5,909 nucleotides of DNA from Immundisolibacteraceae bacterium (GCA_019090185.1 JAHRWJ010000127.1:1-5909), one strand, 5' to 3'. Positions 1 through 5,776 are shown, numbered from the stretch's first letter. Notes: a model not told the origin generated them from the letters alone. Made by a program: numbers and translations.

Positions 1-325
1 ATGGTTCGCCGGACTGTTTGTCAAAAAGTATGGTGTCGGTGGCCAGCTGCCGGTCATCATTGAGCCAGCCGGGAATCTCCACCACCCGGCCTGGTGACGC
101 CTTTATGTGAACATAGTCATCTTCAATACATTGGCCAGTGGTCAGCAGGCAGAGTCTGCTTTTATAAACACCCCTGCTGGTGCCTTCCCAATCAAGCTTG
201 TTGCTGTGCCAATACTCGGTCTTCTCAAAGCCACCGATCTGTTCGACTTTTTGCCAACGCTCCATGCAGCCAGACAAACCGGTTGCCATCGCCATCAACA
301 GAGCCAGTTTCAGAAAATGCATCAT
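1..325 (-). CDS. Putative outer-membrane lipoprotein, N-terminal 108 residues (gene runs off the window)
   Basis: Reading the minus strand from the ATG at 325 gives 108 codons without a stop up to the window edge, so the gene is partial at its 3' end. The product starts MMHFLKLALLMAMATGLSGC. This is a short hydrophobic signal peptide ending in a lipobox (L17-S18-G19-C20), so Cys20 should be lipidated after signal peptidase II cleavage. Residue +2 is Met rather than Asp, which by the Lol rule favours the outer membrane. The mature part is polar and aromatic-rich (ERWQKVEQIGGFEKTEYWH), with Cys59 and Cys66 as a possible disulphide pair. I recognise no family. An in-frame TGA lies three codons upstream, so the start must be the ATG at 325 or the one directly after it at 322. 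The ribosome binding site is weak. The frame is supported by the signal peptide plus full openness; function is unknown. Confidence 0.72.
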   Translation of the reverse strand, partial: MMHFLKLALLMAMATGLSGCMERWQKVEQIGGFEKTEYWHSNKLDWEGTSRGVYKSRLCLLTTGQCIEDDYVHIKASPGRVVEIPGWLNDDRQLATDTILFDKQSGEP

Positions 326-422
326 AAGGCGTCATCAAATGGATCAGGGTGTGAGGCAATATCACACCCCGGTTAACGCCTCGAGCTTAGCCTATTTGTG
401 ACCCGTCTGTACTCAAGAAACG
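326..422. other. Spacer between the small membrane-protein gene and the lipoprotein gene
   Basis: 97 bases without a gene. Its one notable element is the palindrome at 347-369, listed separately. A weak minus-strand promoter can be imagined (TTGAGT at 411-416, then a poor -10), but I would not call it. There is no stem followed by a T-run on either strand, so I see no intrinsic terminator behind the small gene. Read-through from it into the lipoprotein gene is possible. Confidence 0.6.
347..369. promoter_or_regulatory. Perfect 8-base inverted repeat, CRP-like half sites with a 7-base spacer
   Basis: GGGTGTGA (347-354) and TCACACCC (362-369) are perfect inverted repeats around a 7-base spacer, ending 21 bases before the lipoprotein start codon. 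The inner TGTGA/TCACA halves are those of CRP/Vfr-type sites, but the canonical spacer is 6, so the match is imperfect. It could be an operator of another dimeric regulator or a stem-loop in the mRNA leader. No T-run follows on the minus strand, which argues against a terminator. The symmetry is seen; the function is inferred. Confidence 0.4.
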
Positions 423-629
423 CTAGTAAGGCACCCCGCCCACCGTGGTCATCGATGCGGCTGCGTTGCTGAGCATGAATAGCACGTAAAGCCCAGCCGC
501 CAGAATCATCGGCATGGTCATGCCACCGAGTTGCTGACCAAGGCAAGCTTTCTGATTCGTCAGAGATTTTTTTGCCGATCCGCTTTTTACAGGGCAGATG
601 GCTGCAAATCGTTGCTGTAGGTTAATCAT
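423..629 (-). CDS. Small single-pass membrane protein of unknown function, 68 residues
   Basis: The frame is complete (ATG at 629, TAG at 423) and preceded by a strong AGGAG at 636-640 with 6-base spacing. That is the main reason to accept so short a gene. The N-terminal half (residues 1-35) is polar and basic (R7, K15, K20, K21, K27) with Cys12 and Cys29. Residues about 39-60 form a continuous hydrophobic, Ala/Met/Leu-rich helix suitable for one membrane span. The tail is TTVGGVPY. With the basic side at the N-terminus, the positive-inside rule predicts N-in, C-out. A Gly-Gly pair at 35-36 sits directly before the hydrophobic segment, which superficially resembles a double-glycine export leader. 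Such leaders are usually acidic, however. I recognise no family. It may be an orphan membrane peptide or part of the same unit as the downstream lipoprotein gene. Confidence 0.6.
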   Translation of the reverse strand: MINLQQRFAAICPVKSGSAKKSLTNQKACLGQQLGGMTMPMILAAGLYVLFMLSNAAASMTTVGGVPY

Positions 630-635
630 TTTATT

Positions 636-640
636 CTCCT
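636..640 (-). promoter_or_regulatory. Ribosome binding site of the 68-residue protein
   Basis: AGGAG on the minus strand, 6 bases (AATAAA) before the ATG at 629. Near-consensus sequence and spacing; it supports both the reality and the start of this short gene. Confidence 0.75.
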
Positions 641-647
641 AAGAATG

Positions 648-665
648 GCTGGCATCGTTGCCAGC
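648..665 (-). repeat. Stem-loop in the leader of the small membrane-protein gene
   Basis: GCTGGCA (648-654) and TGCCAGC (659-665) form a perfect 7-base-pair GC-rich stem with a 4-base loop, 7 bases upstream of the AGGAG on the transcript. No T-run follows it on the minus strand, so it is not a typical terminator. It may protect the 5' end of the mRNA or modulate access to the ribosome binding site. Confidence 0.5.
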
Positions 666-755
666 GGTTCGAAGCAGAATTCTATTTTTGTTTCATATAA
701 AGTACTAGACGCCAAAAAATTACAACACTGTTGCGTATTTGGCACATTAACCCAT
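666..755 (-). promoter_or_regulatory. AT-rich probable promoter region of the small membrane-protein gene
   Basis: This stretch between the GMC oxidoreductase stop and the leader stem-loop is AT-rich. On the minus strand TTGTAA (720-725) could serve as -35 and TTTATA (696-701) as -10 with an 18-base spacer, both weak matches. An 11-base palindrome, CAACA-C-TGTTG (723-733), overlaps the proposed -35 and could be an operator half-site pair. No hairpin with a T-run follows the oxidoreductase stop, so its transcript may also continue through here. The motif calls are tentative. Confidence 0.3.
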
Positions 756-2360
756 TCAGCGCTGCAGGATTAAATCCGCAGCCTTTTCACCAATCATGAT
801 GCTCGGCGCGTTGGTATTGCCACCCACCACCCGAGGCATAATCGAGCAGTCGGCCACTCGCAGCTTCTGCACCCCATTTACCCGTAAAGCGCCATCCACC
901 ACCGCCTCATCATCCACACCCATTCGGCAGGTCCCAGCTGGATGCGCGGCGCTCCAGCAGTTACGACGTAACCAATCTTCAATCTGCGCATCGGAGGTTA
1001 TTTGATCACCCGGGGTAACTTCAGCCGCAAGGGCACTTTTTAGCGGTTGCTGATTGAAGATGTCCCGAACCGCCTTGACCCCATCACGCAGGGTATGCAG
1101 ATCCTGAGGGTCATCTAGCAGGTTCCAGAAGATACGCGGCGGGTCCGCCGGGTTCGCCGAACGCAAAGTCACCGCCCCACGACTAGCTGGATGCAAGGTT
1201 GCCACCCGGCAACTCAGCTGGTGACCCAGGGGTTTCCTCAAACCGGGAAACCAGAGCCGCGCCTCCGGTCCGATGGGACTTGGGATTAGCTCCACATCGG
1301 GTCGCGCGCTATCTGCTTGCGTGCGTACAAAACCAAGGCCACCAAACGGCATCGACGAGGCATTGCCAGTGCCCAAAAATAGCCACTGCAACACCGAGCC
1401 CACCATCCGATCGAACCTCAACATCGGATCAAGCGACAGCGGCTTATTGACTTTAACCGTCACTACCGCATTGACGTGTTCCTGCAGGTTTTTACCAACG
1501 CCGGGACTATCCACCACCGACTCGATGCCAAATTCCGCCAGCTCATCGGCTGGGCCAATACCGGACAACAGCAGCAGCTGGGCCGAGTTATAAGTGCCTC
1601 CACTGAGGACCACTTCTTGATCAGCATGGGCTGTTTTAACAACGCCATCCTGTTCAAACTCGACACCCACCGCACCACCGTTTTCAATCAACACCCGACG
1701 CACCAGGGCATTCACTTCTATGGTTAAGTTCGGCCGTGACATGACCGGGTGAATGAAAGCCCGAGCCGTCGATGCCCGCCGACCATTTTTATCAATGGTG
1801 ACCTCAATCGGCGCAATCCCTTCCGACTGGTCACCGTTATGATCTGCCGAACGAGGAAAGCCAGCCGCCTCAGCGGCAGTGGCAAACTGCTCATAAAATG
1901 CGCTGGTTGCCAGGACCGGCGAAACCGCCATTTCGCCGCTACCGCCGTGAAAATCTGAACCGCCGCGCCAATGATTCTCCGATCTTTTGAACAGCGGCAA
2001 CAGGTCATCATAGCCCCAGCCATCAAGGCCCATGTCCCGCCACTGGTCATAATCCCCAGGATGGCCACGGGCATAAATCATGGCGTTAATTGAGGAGGAG
2101 CCGCCGAACACCTTACCCCGCGGAATTGGCATCCGCCGGTTGTAACAATGGGGCTCAGGTTCGGTCTCAAACGGCCAGTTAAATTTGGGATTGAGCACCA
2201 GCGACATCATCGCCAGCGGCATGCGCATGGCTGGATGGTTATCGCGGCCACCGGCCTCCAATAGCAATACCCGATTGTTTGGCTCTGCGCTCAACCGGTT
2301 AGCCAACACGCAACCGGCAGAACCCGCACCAACAATGATGTAATCGAACCCCTTTGCCAT
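756..2360 (-). CDS. FAD-dependent GMC-family oxidoreductase (choline/alcohol dehydrogenase-like), 534 residues
   Basis: A flavoprotein of the glucose-methanol-choline family, which oxidises alcohols to aldehydes or further at FAD. The N-terminal Rossmann fingerprint is complete: DYIIVGAGSAG (6-16) followed by LLLEAGG (32-38), whose Glu35 binds the FAD ribose. The first GMC signature is RGKVFGGSSSINAM (81-94). The second lies at 255-270 (GTYNSAQLLLLSGIGP), with Ala where Pro/Ser is usual. The active-site His is in HPAGTCRMG (His473), and the partner Asn is in GGNTNAPS (515-517). Length is normal for choline dehydrogenase- and AlkJ-like members (about 530-560), and the N-terminal third resembles AlkJ-type alcohol dehydrogenases. 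There is no signal peptide. These members commonly pass electrons to the membrane quinone pool. The start at 2360 is preferred over a GTG at 2402 because of the strong AGGAGG before it and the immediate FAD motif. Substrate is unknown; neighbours give no pathway hint. Confidence 0.93.
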   Translation of the reverse strand: MAKGFDYIIVGAGSAGCVLANRLSAEPNNRVLLLEAGGRDNHPAMRMPLAMMSLVLNPKFNWPFETEPEPHCYNRRMPIPRGKVFGGSSSINAMIYARGHPGDYDQWRDMGLDGWGYDDLLPLFKRSENHWRGGSDFHGGSGEMAVSPVLATSAFYEQFATAAEAAGFPRSADHNGDQSEGIAPIEVTIDKNGRRASTARAFIHPVMSRPNLTIEVNALVRRVLIENGGAVGVEFEQDGVVKTAHADQEVVLSGGTYNSAQLLLLSGIGPADELAEFGIESVVDSPGVGKNLQEHVNAVVTVKVNKPLSLDPMLRFDRMVGSVLQWLFLGTGNASSMPFGGLGFVRTQADSARPDVELIPSPIGPEARLWFPGLRKPLGHQLSCRVATLHPASRGAVTLRSANPADPPRIFWNLLDDPQDLHTLRDGVKAVRDIFNQQPLKSALAAEVTPGDQITSDAQIEDWLRRNCWSAAHPAGTCRMGVDDEAVVDGALRVNGVQKLRVADCSIMPRVVGGNTNAPSIMIGEKAADLILQR

Positions 2361-2365
2361 TATTT

Positions 2366-2375
2366 CCCCTCCTCC
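2366..2375 (-). promoter_or_regulatory. Ribosome binding site fixing the GMC oxidoreductase start
   Basis: GGAGGAGGGG on the minus strand contains a full AGGAGG (2368-2373) 7 bases before the ATG at 2360. This decides the start against the upstream GTG at 2402, which would add 14 residues ahead of the FAD-binding strand. Confidence 0.8.
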
Positions 2376-2449
2376 GCCAAGCCTATTACAAGGAGCCTGC
2401 ACGGCTCACTTTCATCCCTTCTTTTATAGCGACGAAAATTCCAAACGGC

Positions 2450-2484
2450 TCCCTAGGTTGACACGTTTATCCCTAGGGGTTTTT
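2450..2484. repeat. Two copies of TCCCTAGG exactly 20 bases apart; also a hairpin followed by T5 on the plus strand
   Basis: TCCCTAGG occurs at 2450-2457 and again at 2470-2477, a repeat period of 20 bases, or about two helical turns. Each copy contains the palindrome CCTAGG, so the pair can also fold. CCCTAGG (2451-2457) pairs with CCTAGGG (2472-2478) around a 14-base loop, and five T residues follow at 2480-2484 on the plus strand. Two readings are possible: a tandem operator about 90-120 bases upstream of the GMC oxidoreductase start, or an intrinsic terminator for plus-strand (antisense) transcripts. No plus-strand gene is visible that would need a terminator, which favours the operator reading slightly. 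The loop also holds TTGACA (2458-2463, plus), a -35 consensus without a good -10 partner. Confidence 0.45.
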
Positions 2485-2637
2485 AGCTAGCCTTATCCCG
2501 TAAATTATTGGATCGATACCATTGAATACTACCAATGCCAATTTTTAATAATTGTGTAGGAAAAGTTTCATCACTTTCTAGACCAGAGGCATATACAGGA
2601 AAAACTGTTGGCTATTTAGTCCAATCTAATCCTGCAT

Positions 2638-4338
2638 TTATCCATTGCCACTTTCGTTATCCGGTTTCAATACGTTCGTTAATCCATTTAAATCTCCACC
2701 CTGCAATCCGATTTCAGATAGCAGAGAATCAACCAGCGGACTTTGAGCACGATAACGTAAAGCACTACCCACCAGTTGATCCGCCAAAGAACCACTATTA
2801 CCCGCTTCATCACTGCCGCTGGATGAGCCACTGTTCAGCCCATCAACCTGAATAATCTTAATGCCGTCAATTTGCTCCATCGGCTTAACGCTCTCTCGAA
2901 TAATCTCGGGCAGATGCTCAATCAAGGCCAGGCGCACCTGCATCGCTATCTGTTCATCAGATATCAGGTTGGCTGCGGTGTTCATTGCCCTTTCGCCTTC
3001 TGCGTTAACCGCGTAGGTGCGCTCGGCCGCATTAGCCCGGGCGAGTTCTGCTTCGGCAGCTGCATTGGCGGTAATACGTTCTTTGTCACCCTCAGCCATC
3101 GCCAGGGTTTTTACTGCGTCGGCTTGATCTTCAGATGCAACTTTTTCTGCTTCGGCGGCAACCGTCACGGTAATCGCCTGTTTCTCTGCAACCTGGCGTG
3201 CCTCCACAAGTTCAACCTGCTTGACACGTTCCGCCTGTTCCACTTCACGAACAGTTTTAACGGCTTCTTCTTCTCGAACAGCCACTGCTAGCGCCCGGTC
3301 GGCCTCTGCTCGAGCTTCGGACTGCGAACGCGATTTTTCGGCAATAGCGATAGCACGACCCTGCTCTGTCAATTCAACACTTTTCTGGCGTTCAATCTCT
3401 GCGGTTTCAACAGCCCGGCTTTTCTGAATCCGTTCTTCTTCAACGGTTCGTTCAGCAACAATATTGGCCATATCGACTTTGCGTTGGGCCTCTATAGTGG
3501 CCTCTTCAGCCTCGCGTTTTTTGGCAGCCTGCTCGCTAACTATTTCGGCACTTTGCGATGCCCGTCGCACCTCTATTTCTCGCTGCTGTTCCAGCCGGGC
3601 GTACTCTTCCTCTTTTTTGATTTCCAGCTTGGTACGTTCGGCTTCAAGATTTTTCTGCTGAATCGCCACCATATTGTCCTGCTCAATATCGTTACGAATT
3701 TTACGCCGGGTCTCGATGGCTTCCGTCAGCTTGGTTAAACCCTCCGCATCAAATACGTTTTGGGGATTAAAATGTTCAACACTGGTTTGATCCAGACCCG
3801 TTAACGATACCGACTCTAGCTCCAGACCATTTTTGAGCAGATCCTCAGAAACAACCTGCTGCACCTTCTGCACAAAATCGACTCTTTTCTCATGCAATTC
3901 TTCCATGTCCATCTCCGCTGCGACCGCACGCAATGCATCGACAAACTTACCCTCAACCAACCCCTTTAGCTGTTCCGGCACCATGGTTTTATGGCCCAGG
4001 GTTTGTGCGGCGTTGGCGATTGAATCGGAGGTCGGCTTAGCTCGGACATAAAACTCCGCAGTCACATCGACACGCATGCGATCCTGCGTAATTAAAGCAG
4101 CCTCGTTGGCACGATTAACTTCCAGCCGTAATGTGTTCATGTTGACCGGAATCACTTCGTGCAGCACCGGCAATACGATCGCACCGCCATTTATGATCAC
4201 TTTTTGGCCGCCAAAACCGGTGCGCACGAATGAAACCTCCTTAGACGCCCTTGTATAAAGCCTAGAAAGGATCATGCCGATGGCCAACAGGGCCATGACT
4301 ATCGTGCCGGCTATTATCAAAATATCCCAATTTCCCAC
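2638..4338 (-). CDS. yqiK: YqiK-like flotillin (SPFH-domain membrane scaffold), 566 residues
   Basis: An inner-membrane flotillin thought to form large oligomers that organise membrane microdomains. Layout: a hydrophobic anchor at residues 5-26; an SPFH/PHB domain about 35-200 (SFVRTGFGGQKVIINGGAIV, and LELESVSLTGLDQTS at 172-186); then a very long Glu/Ala/Arg-rich coiled coil about 205-445. A C-terminal flotillin segment ends in DGIKIIQVDGLN (491-502). A Ser/Gly-rich linker (503-517) precedes a conserved terminal helix with SPLVDSLLSEIG (533-544). The HFNPQNVFDAEGLTKLTE stretch, the IIQVDGLN motif and the terminal helix match my recollection of E. coli YqiK, which is about 553 residues. The start is GTG at 4338 with GGGAG 8 bases ahead; an ATG at 4343 is out of frame and soon stops. 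It lies 71 bases after the YqiJ-like gene in the same direction, as in E. coli yqiJ-yqiK. The family call is firm; the cellular role is inferred. Confidence 0.95.
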   Translation of the reverse strand: MGNWDILIIAGTIVMALLAIGMILSRLYTRASKEVSFVRTGFGGQKVIINGGAIVLPVLHEVIPVNMNTLRLEVNRANEAALITQDRMRVDVTAEFYVRAKPTSDSIANAAQTLGHKTMVPEQLKGLVEGKFVDALRAVAAEMDMEELHEKRVDFVQKVQQVVSEDLLKNGLELESVSLTGLDQTSVEHFNPQNVFDAEGLTKLTEAIETRRKIRNDIEQDNMVAIQQKNLEAERTKLEIKKEEEYARLEQQREIEVRRASQSAEIVSEQAAKKREAEEATIEAQRKVDMANIVAERTVEEERIQKSRAVETAEIERQKSVELTEQGRAIAIAEKSRSQSEARAEADRALAVAVREEEAVKTVREVEQAERVKQVELVEARQVAEKQAITVTVAAEAEKVASEDQADAVKTLAMAEGDKERITANAAAEAELARANAAERTYAVNAEGERAMNTAANLISDEQIAMQVRLALIEHLPEIIRESVKPMEQIDGIKIIQVDGLNSGSSSGSDEAGNSGSLADQLVGSALRYRAQSPLVDSLLSEIGLQGGDLNGLTNVLKPDNESGNG

Positions 4339-4422
4339 GCCATTTACTCCCGAATGTTTTTATTTACAAAGGTTTCAGAGTTAGTAACTTACATTTATAA
4401 AGCTGACGATCAGCCTTGATCG
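4339..4422 (-). other. YqiJ-YqiK intergenic leader with a small stem-loop over the yqiJ stop codon
   Basis: The 71-base gap is AT-rich. CGATCA (4407-4412) and TGATCG (4417-4422) form a 6-base-pair stem with a 4-base loop that spans the stop codon of the YqiJ-like gene. A palindrome AGTTA-G-TAACT lies at 4379-4389. No T-run follows the stem in the minus direction, so I do not call a terminator, and co-transcription is likely. The structures are short enough to be chance. Confidence 0.3.
4347..4351 (-). promoter_or_regulatory. Ribosome binding site deciding the GTG start of the flotillin gene
   Basis: GGGAG on the minus strand, 8 bases before the GTG at 4338. No in-frame ATG exists upstream before a TAA at 4360-4362, so GTG is the only sensible start. 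The nearby ATG at 4343 reads another frame and meets a TGA after eight codons. Confidence 0.65.
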
Positions 4423-5102
4423 ACCATTGCATCGTTGGTGTTACGAATCACCAAAAAAGATGAGCCGTTTTGCTGGGTTAACAACACGGCGGTCCCTTGG
4501 GCAAATTCGTCGTCCTCGCTATGAGGCTCCACCATCACATAGTGAGTCTGGCCATGCTCGTCGGTCAGCTTGGCCTCAGCCGGAGATTGCCACCGGGCGG
4601 ACCCCACGGTGATGACCGCTATGCGGCCTATGAATGTGGATTCAGCAACAGCATCCGTTTCATCTTTGGGAATAACCATTGCCAATACCCCACCACAAAC
4701 CCGCACGATTGGCAGGGTAGCTACGAGTGCGGGCAACCACGCGATCACCCCTGGCAGATAAAAGCCGGTGGCGGAATGAATCACTCCCTGCATGGTCAGC
4801 CCGATCAACCCAAATGCGGTCAGAAACACGATCAATAACACTAAAATGGGTACCTGACCCACCCGAAGCCAACCCAGCAAACGAGTGAAAGCTGGCGGCG
4901 AACTATGAGCACCGTCCAGCCCCACATCAAGGTCAACGTCAAGATCAACATCAAAGTCAAACTCAGGCAACAAGGTGTCCAGAAACGCAAACACGCCGAT
5001 ACCCAACAACATCCCCACCCCTTCCATCAGGGCGATAACGAACATGATTACCACGGCAACAGTGAATGCTTGATTCTGACTCGCCGTGATCAATTCCATC
5101 AT
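4410..5102 (-). CDS. yqiJ: YqiJ-like inner-membrane protein with C-terminal OB-fold (NfeD-related), 230 residues
   Basis: A polytopic inner-membrane partner of flotillins. Hydrophobic segments lie about 11-42, 82-107 and 116-145. After these comes a soluble beta-rich domain (156-220: FIGRIAVITVGSA, AEAKLTDEHGQTHYVMVEP), which matches the OB-fold domain of YqiJ and, more distantly, NfeD. The LTDEHGQTHYVMVEP stretch parallels E. coli YqiJ (LTDQFGQIHYLLLEP, from memory). The loop between the first two membrane segments contains an unusual alternating acidic/hydrophobic run, FDFDVDLDVDLDVGLD (48-63), encoded by an imperfect 6-base repeat. The pspA stop (5105-5107) and the ATG at 5102 are only 2 bases apart without a good Shine-Dalgarno site, implying translational coupling. 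The next ATG at 5099 is also possible, as is a TTG at 5108. Length is close to that of YqiJ (about 209). It probably assists assembly or localisation of the flotillin; that role is inferred. Confidence 0.9.
   Translation of the reverse strand: MMELITASQNQAFTVAVVIMFVIALMEGVGMLLGIGVFAFLDTLLPEFDFDVDLDVDLDVGLDGAHSSPPAFTRLLGWLRVGQVPILVLLIVFLTAFGLIGLTMQGVIHSATGFYLPGVIAWLPALVATLPIVRVCGGVLAMVIPKDETDAVAESTFIGRIAVITVGSARWQSPAEAKLTDEHGQTHYVMVEPHSEDDEFAQGTAVLLTQQNGSSFLVIRNTNDAMVDQG
4917..4966 (-). repeat. Imperfect hexanucleotide coding repeat giving alternating Asp residues in the YqiJ-like protein
   Basis: On the plus strand the run reads as successive variants of TCAAnn/TCAACG, a 6-base period. Translated on the minus strand it gives Asp at every second residue (D49, D51, D53, D55, D57, D59, D63) with Phe, Val, Leu or Gly between. 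Short-period coding repeats can expand or contract by slippage, always in frame because the unit is two codons. I recall acidic runs of this type in other YqiJ-like proteins, so it may be a family trait. Confidence 0.6.
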
Positions 5103-5104
5103 GA

Positions 5105-5776
5105 TCAACTAGTCTCGGCTTTGATCTGCGCCAACCGCTCTTTTACTCGATTATTGCGGGCCAGATCATCCAGCTCCGCCAATTGCGCAGATCCTTGCCG
5201 ATCTTGAACCCCCTGCTGTGCTGGCAATCCGGTGTTAGCACGCATCACCCGGTCAAATGCTTCGCCGGCTTTATCAACTTTAACTTCAGTGGAGCTACTG
5301 GCACCCGCAGGCCCGTCACTACCCCCTACCTGTTCCCGACTGGCCTTGTAATTATCCAGCTCCACCACCATTTCTCGTTTCTTCGCCTGCAATGCGCGTA
5401 TGTAACCTTCCAGCTCCCGCTCCTGCTGGCCAGCATCAGTAATGGCTGCTTCGAGCACGGGAATCTGCGCTTCCAGATCCATCTGCAAGGCAATCGCAGT
5501 CTCCGCCAGATCATCACGATCCTCTTCGATAGCGGTTCTGATGTTGGCGCTGATCTCTTCGTGCTTGCGGTTTTCTTCCATCAATCGATTGCTGGCCAGG
5601 TGCTTATTGGCGATCACCAGACCTAGCTCGACACGAATTTCATCAATGGACTGGTCAATTTCGCGAATGGCCTGATCCATCACTGTTTCCGGTACTGCGT
5701 TCTCAACCGCATCCACCAGAGCATTAAAGCTCCCTGCAACTATCCGACCTACTCGGTGTGCAATGCTTTCGCTCAT
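5105..5776 (-). CDS. PspA/IM30 (Vipp1) family membrane-associated protein, 223 residues
   Basis: A peripheral inner-membrane protein of the ESCRT-III superfamily; such proteins coat and stabilise damaged membrane. Residues 2-25 form an amphipathic helix for membrane binding. Then come VMDQAIREIDQSIDEIRVELG (32-52), the typical start of the helical hairpin, and a long coiled coil to about 148. A Gly/Ser-rich linker (151-162) follows, with C-terminal helices ending LDDLARNNRVKERLAQIKAE (202-221). That end parallels the tail of E. coli PspA. Length is standard (PspA is about 222). The start at 5776 has AAGGAG 8 bases upstream. It is first of a three-gene operon with the YqiJ-like and flotillin genes, so it probably works with a flotillin scaffold. 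No PspF, PspB or PspC is in the window, so classical phage-shock regulation cannot be assumed. It could equally be called a PspA paralogue; I leave the symbol blank. Confidence 0.92.
   Translation of the reverse strand: MSESIAHRVGRIVAGSFNALVDAVENAVPETVMDQAIREIDQSIDEIRVELGLVIANKHLASNRLMEENRKHEEISANIRTAIEEDRDDLAETAIALQMDLEAQIPVLEAAITDAGQQERELEGYIRALQAKKREMVVELDNYKASREQVGGSDGPAGASSSTEVKVDKAGEAFDRVMRANTGLPAQQGVQDRQGSAQLAELDDLARNNRVKERLAQIKAETS

Larger units (their letters stand above)
2361..2637. other. Non-coding AT-leaning spacer between the flotillin and GMC oxidoreductase genes
   Basis: 277 bases with no credible gene: minus-strand ATGs here open only a few codons each. A plus-strand frame starting at 2535 continues as antisense of the flotillin gene and is not convincing. 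The part nearest the flotillin stop (about 2500-2637) is noticeably AT-rich. I see no hairpin plus T-run ending the flotillin transcript on the minus strand. A TATAAA (2423-2428, minus) could be a -10 for the oxidoreductase but lacks a good -35. The remarkable element is the 20-base-spaced repeat at 2450-2479, listed separately. Confidence 0.6.

Noticed and set aside
94..401. Three overlapping plus-strand frames of 73-89 codons
   Set aside because: They are antisense to the lipoprotein frame, which has a proper signal peptide. They have no good ribosome binding sites and odd Cys/His/Ser-rich composition.
2361..2402. Longer GMC oxidoreductase start (GTG at 2402)
   Set aside because: It would add 14 residues (MQAPCNRLGGGGEI) translated from the Shine-Dalgarno region itself. 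The ATG at 2360 has AGGAGG at ideal spacing and begins right before the FAD motif.
2403..2637. Intrinsic terminator directly behind the flotillin gene on the minus strand
   Set aside because: T-runs are present, but no GC-rich stem precedes them. The only good stem in the spacer has its T-run on the plus-strand side.
2535..2855. Plus-strand 106-codon frame across the spacer and the 3' end of the flotillin gene
   Set aside because: Two-thirds of it is antisense to the conserved flotillin tail. It lacks a ribosome binding site, and its product shows no domain-like pattern.
2872..3738. Several plus-strand frames of 65-139 codons opposite the flotillin coiled coil
   Set aside because: The repetitive Glu/Ala/Arg codons of the coiled coil leave antisense frames open. 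The products are low-complexity Ser/Arg or Phe/Cys-rich, as expected for shadows.
4383..4422. Intrinsic terminator between the YqiJ-like and flotillin genes
   Set aside because: The stem is only 6 base pairs and no T-run follows in the minus direction. The gene pair is normally co-transcribed.
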